A stretch of DNA of 63,408 nucleotides from Candidatus Limosilactobacillus merdavium (lineage in GTDB: Bacteria; Bacillota; Bacilli; Lactobacillales; Lactobacillaceae), in NCBI GenBank assembly GCA_018883805.1, contig JAHLFK010000031.1:1-63408 (forward strand), read 5' to 3'. The notes under the pieces were generated by a model, which was given only the letters and a program-made list of their open reading frames with translations, searched no databases and was not told where the DNA came from. Numbering within the stretch: the first letter of the stretch is position 1; every line of letters starts with the position of its first letter. Shown here piece after piece: positions 61,833 through 63,408 of this stretch. The position numbers and the translations under genes are program-made.

Positions 61833-62912
61833 AAATGTCGCTTTGATTTTAAACCATAATTTGTGGAAACCATATGCTGAGGCAAATGAGCAGGCAACGG
61901 TTAGCAAGTACAGGATAATTAATAGTAAGAATGGATTTGTTCTTAGCCAGAGACTTTTACCTAATGACCAAATCCAATAGAGCCAGAAAACGTGTGAAAG
62001 GTAAGCACGATGAGCGAAGTCTGCAATATGGTGAAACCAAGCTAACCAATGACTATTATCATGGATGTGGTGTAGATGCAGTGCGGTTACAGCTAATATA
62101 GCTGTGATATTATAGAAAATCATTGATGGTAGGTAGTAAGGGGCATTGGCAAGCCTTACTGGGAGACCAAAATTAAAGAAATTACGGGTAACTAAAAGGT
62201 AGAGTAATCCCCAGGCAATCAATGTTAGCCACCAGAACTTAATTAAGAAAGGAAAAAGTTGTTGGTGAAAGCTCCATAATAGAGTACCGAGGACTGCGAA
62301 AACAATGAAACTGGGGAAGACACGATCTAGCAGGTACCAATTACGACTATGTGGTCCATGGAATACCTGAAGTTCATACATAATGTGCCAGCATGCCTGA
62401 AAAACTAAGGCGATAATAAAAACGAGCCAACCACGGCGGGCATTTCCCTTAACCCAGCGAGCGATCCACCAAAACAATGGTGTAATGATGATGAATTGGA
62501 GCATCATAACGTTGTACCACAAGTGAGCGGCCGCATTTCCGTTAATGAACTGCCAGAAGAAAGTTATTAGGTTGTGGTAGGGACGCCCTTGTTGAAGCTG
62601 GGGAGTCAATACTAAGTAAGTTAAAGTCCACCAAATTGAGGGGACAAAAAGCATATGCCAGCGGTTTCGCATGTATAGTGGGTAGTTCATTAAGTTAGCA
62701 TTAGGATTTGTTCGAATCGTGGAATAGAGGATTCCAAAGATGAACATTGGTGCGGCATATTTAACTAACTCATAGATCCCACCTAAAGTAAATTCTTCTA
62801 CTGTTGTCTTAGCTGTTTGGATGACTAACGTTAATATCGATTGCAACATTACCGCAAGAACTGCAAAAGTTTTAGCGTAGTCACCAACATCAGCTGGATA
62901 TGAATGCTTCAT
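61830..62912 (-). CDS. Membrane acyltransferase, family 3 (OatA-like)
   Basis: A 360-aa protein with about ten membrane helices of the acyltransferase-3 type. The family motif that would read R-x10-H is here near the start in a degenerate form; NRWHMLFVPSIWWTL and AAAHLWYNVMMLQF are visible. It lacks the extracellular SGNH domain of OatA. It may acylate a wall polysaccharide. I start at the ATG at 62912 with GAAGGAAG in front, not at the far-upstream ATG, which would add 41 residues read through a promoter-like region. Confidence 0.75.
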   Translation of the reverse strand: MKHSYPADVGDYAKTFAVLAVMLQSILTLVIQTAKTTVEEFTLGGIYELVKYAAPMFIFGILYSTIRTNPNANLMNYPLYMRNRWHMLFVPSIWWTLTYLVLTPQLQQGRPYHNLITFFWQFINGNAAAHLWYNVMMLQFIIITPLFWWIARWVKGNARRGWLVFIIALVFQACWHIMYELQVFHGPHSRNWYLLDRVFPSFIVFAVLGTLLWSFHQQLFPFLIKFWWLTLIAWGLLYLLVTRNFFNFGLPVRLANAPYYLPSMIFYNITAILAVTALHLHHIHDNSHWLAWFHHIADFAHRAYLSHVFWLYWIWSLGKSLWLRTNPFLLLIILYLLTVACSFASAYGFHKLWFKIKATF

Positions 62913-63032
62913 TCTGCTTCCTTCTCTGTAAACTAAATTTAATATAATTTTTTCAGTGATTAGTATACAATAGTTGCTGTTATGTATAATGATAACGCAA
63001 TAAGAGTCCGGCCTTTTTGATATGTCAAAATT

Positions 63033-63097
63033 CAATTTTAAAATTGGATCGGATCAATTTTGAAAAAGGTTGACTTTTGATTTAAATCCGTTATTAT
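63033..63097 (+). promoter_or_regulatory. xfp promoter with CAATTTT palindromes
   Basis: CAATTTTAAAATTG (63033-63046) is a perfect palindrome, and AAAATTG-n8-CAATTTT (63040-63061) overlaps it, giving three half-sites. A -35 TTGACT (63070-63075) and a -10 TATTAT (63092-63097) 16 bp apart follow. The stretch also separates the divergent acyltransferase gene. Confidence 0.55.
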
Positions 63098-63177
63098 TAT
63101 TATTGTAAATTTGAATGATTTACGTATTGTTTAAAAGCAAGAACGTATCTATTTATTCAGAAGGAGTGTTTATTAGA

Positions 63178-63408
63178 ATGGCAGTAGATTACGATTCCAA
63201 GCAATACTTGGAAAGTGTTGATGCTTACTGGCGTGCAGCTAACTACCTTTCAGTTGGTACATTGTTCTTAATGAACGACCCACTGTTACGTCAACCATTA
63301 CAAGCAAAAGATGTTAAGCCAAAGCCAATTGGTCACTGGGGTACTATTGTTCCTCAAAACTTCATTTACGCACACTTGAACCGTGTAATTAAGAAGTACG
63401 ACCTTGAC
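63178..63408 (+). CDS. xfp: Phosphoketolase (xylulose-5-P/fructose-6-P), 5' part
   Basis: The first 77 residues of a phosphoketolase; the gene runs off the right edge. The N terminus [15 protein letters not shown] and [20 protein letters not shown] are diagnostic. The enzyme cleaves xylulose-5-phosphate to acetyl-phosphate and glyceraldehyde-3-phosphate and is the key step of heterolactic fermentation. The ATG at 63178 follows AAGGAGTG. Sits downstream of a CAATTTT palindrome cluster. Confidence 0.93.
   Translation, partial: MAVDYDSKQYLESVDAYWRAANYLSVGTLFLMNDPLLRQPLQAKDVKPKPIGHWGTIVPQNFIYAHLNRVIKKYDLD

Noticed and set aside
62913..63035. 41-residue N-terminal extension of the acyltransferase
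   Set aside because: No ribosome binding site precedes it, it is unlike a signal or membrane segment, and the ATG at 62912 has GAAGGAAG in front.

Overview
The window looks like chromosome of a heterofermentative lactic acid bacterium, most likely a Limosilactobacillus of the reuteri/vaginalis/oris type. The reasons are a low-GC genome with strong AGGAGG-type ribosome binding sites, a phosphoketolase gene (xfp, cut by the right edge), glucose-6-phosphate and 6-phosphogluconate dehydrogenases, a zinc-type mannitol 2-dehydrogenase, Lactobacillales peptidases (PepO, PepV, PepD), a KxYKxGK-type signal peptide and a LacS-type permease with a PTS IIA tail. I see no rRNA, tRNA, CRISPR array, prophage or insertion sequence.

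Layout. 0.4-6 kb: mannitol dehydrogenase, a haem-responsive hrtRBA-like efflux operon with two operators, and a stand-alone MacB-like exporter. 6-12.6 kb: an ArsR regulator, a LysM glucosaminidase, a sucrose-type LacI regulator, small unknown proteins and an MFS transporter. 12.7-16.5 kb: hisS, a structured repeat, nnrE, DUF488 and a 3-methyladenine glycosylase. 16.4-22.6 kb: a MoxR-type AAA+ ATPase / VWA metal-site protein / 97-aa protein operon, pepO, a membrane-anchored XRE regulator and a macrodomain protein. 22.7-28.7 kb: a Bce-type peptide-antibiotic resistance module (permease, ATPase, kinase, regulator), pnuC and greA. 28.8-32.6 kb: an internally duplicated unknown protein, a tyrosine phosphatase and an SGNH esterase. 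32.8-36.9 kb: galK-galT-galR, with a 400-bp repeat array between galK and galT. 37-44.1 kb: pepV-yfcC and amidohydrolase/YczE operons with a second array between them, then a dicarboxylate/glutamate symporter followed by the second copy of the structured repeat. 44.3-51.5 kb: GNAT, Lrp, UspA, lacS, gnd, zwf. 51.8-63.4 kb: a VOC protein, nrdI, a three-gene operon with a degenerate ABC protein, an AI-2E family exporter, pepD, YbaK/M50, a GntR regulator, an acyltransferase and the start of xfp.

How it works together. Galactose and lactose entry (LacS) and the Leloir genes share a palindromic GalR-type operator and CcpA cre-like boxes. Zwf, Gnd and Xfp carry hexose through the 6-phosphogluconate/phosphoketolase pathway, and mannitol dehydrogenase can reoxidise the reduced cofactor with fructose. 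Three ABC export systems deal with haem and probably antimicrobial peptides.

The most unusual material is not protein coding. Two six-unit alternating repeat arrays share an 11-base core about every 50 bp (about 34.0-34.4 and 40.0-40.3 kb). A two-hairpin element occurs twice (14.0-14.2 and 44.1-44.3 kb), with compensatory base changes showing a conserved RNA-like structure. A palindrome ATTTCCYGGGAAAT recurs near an XRE regulator and two ABC exporters. All assignments come from reading the sequence and from memory of families; no database search was run.
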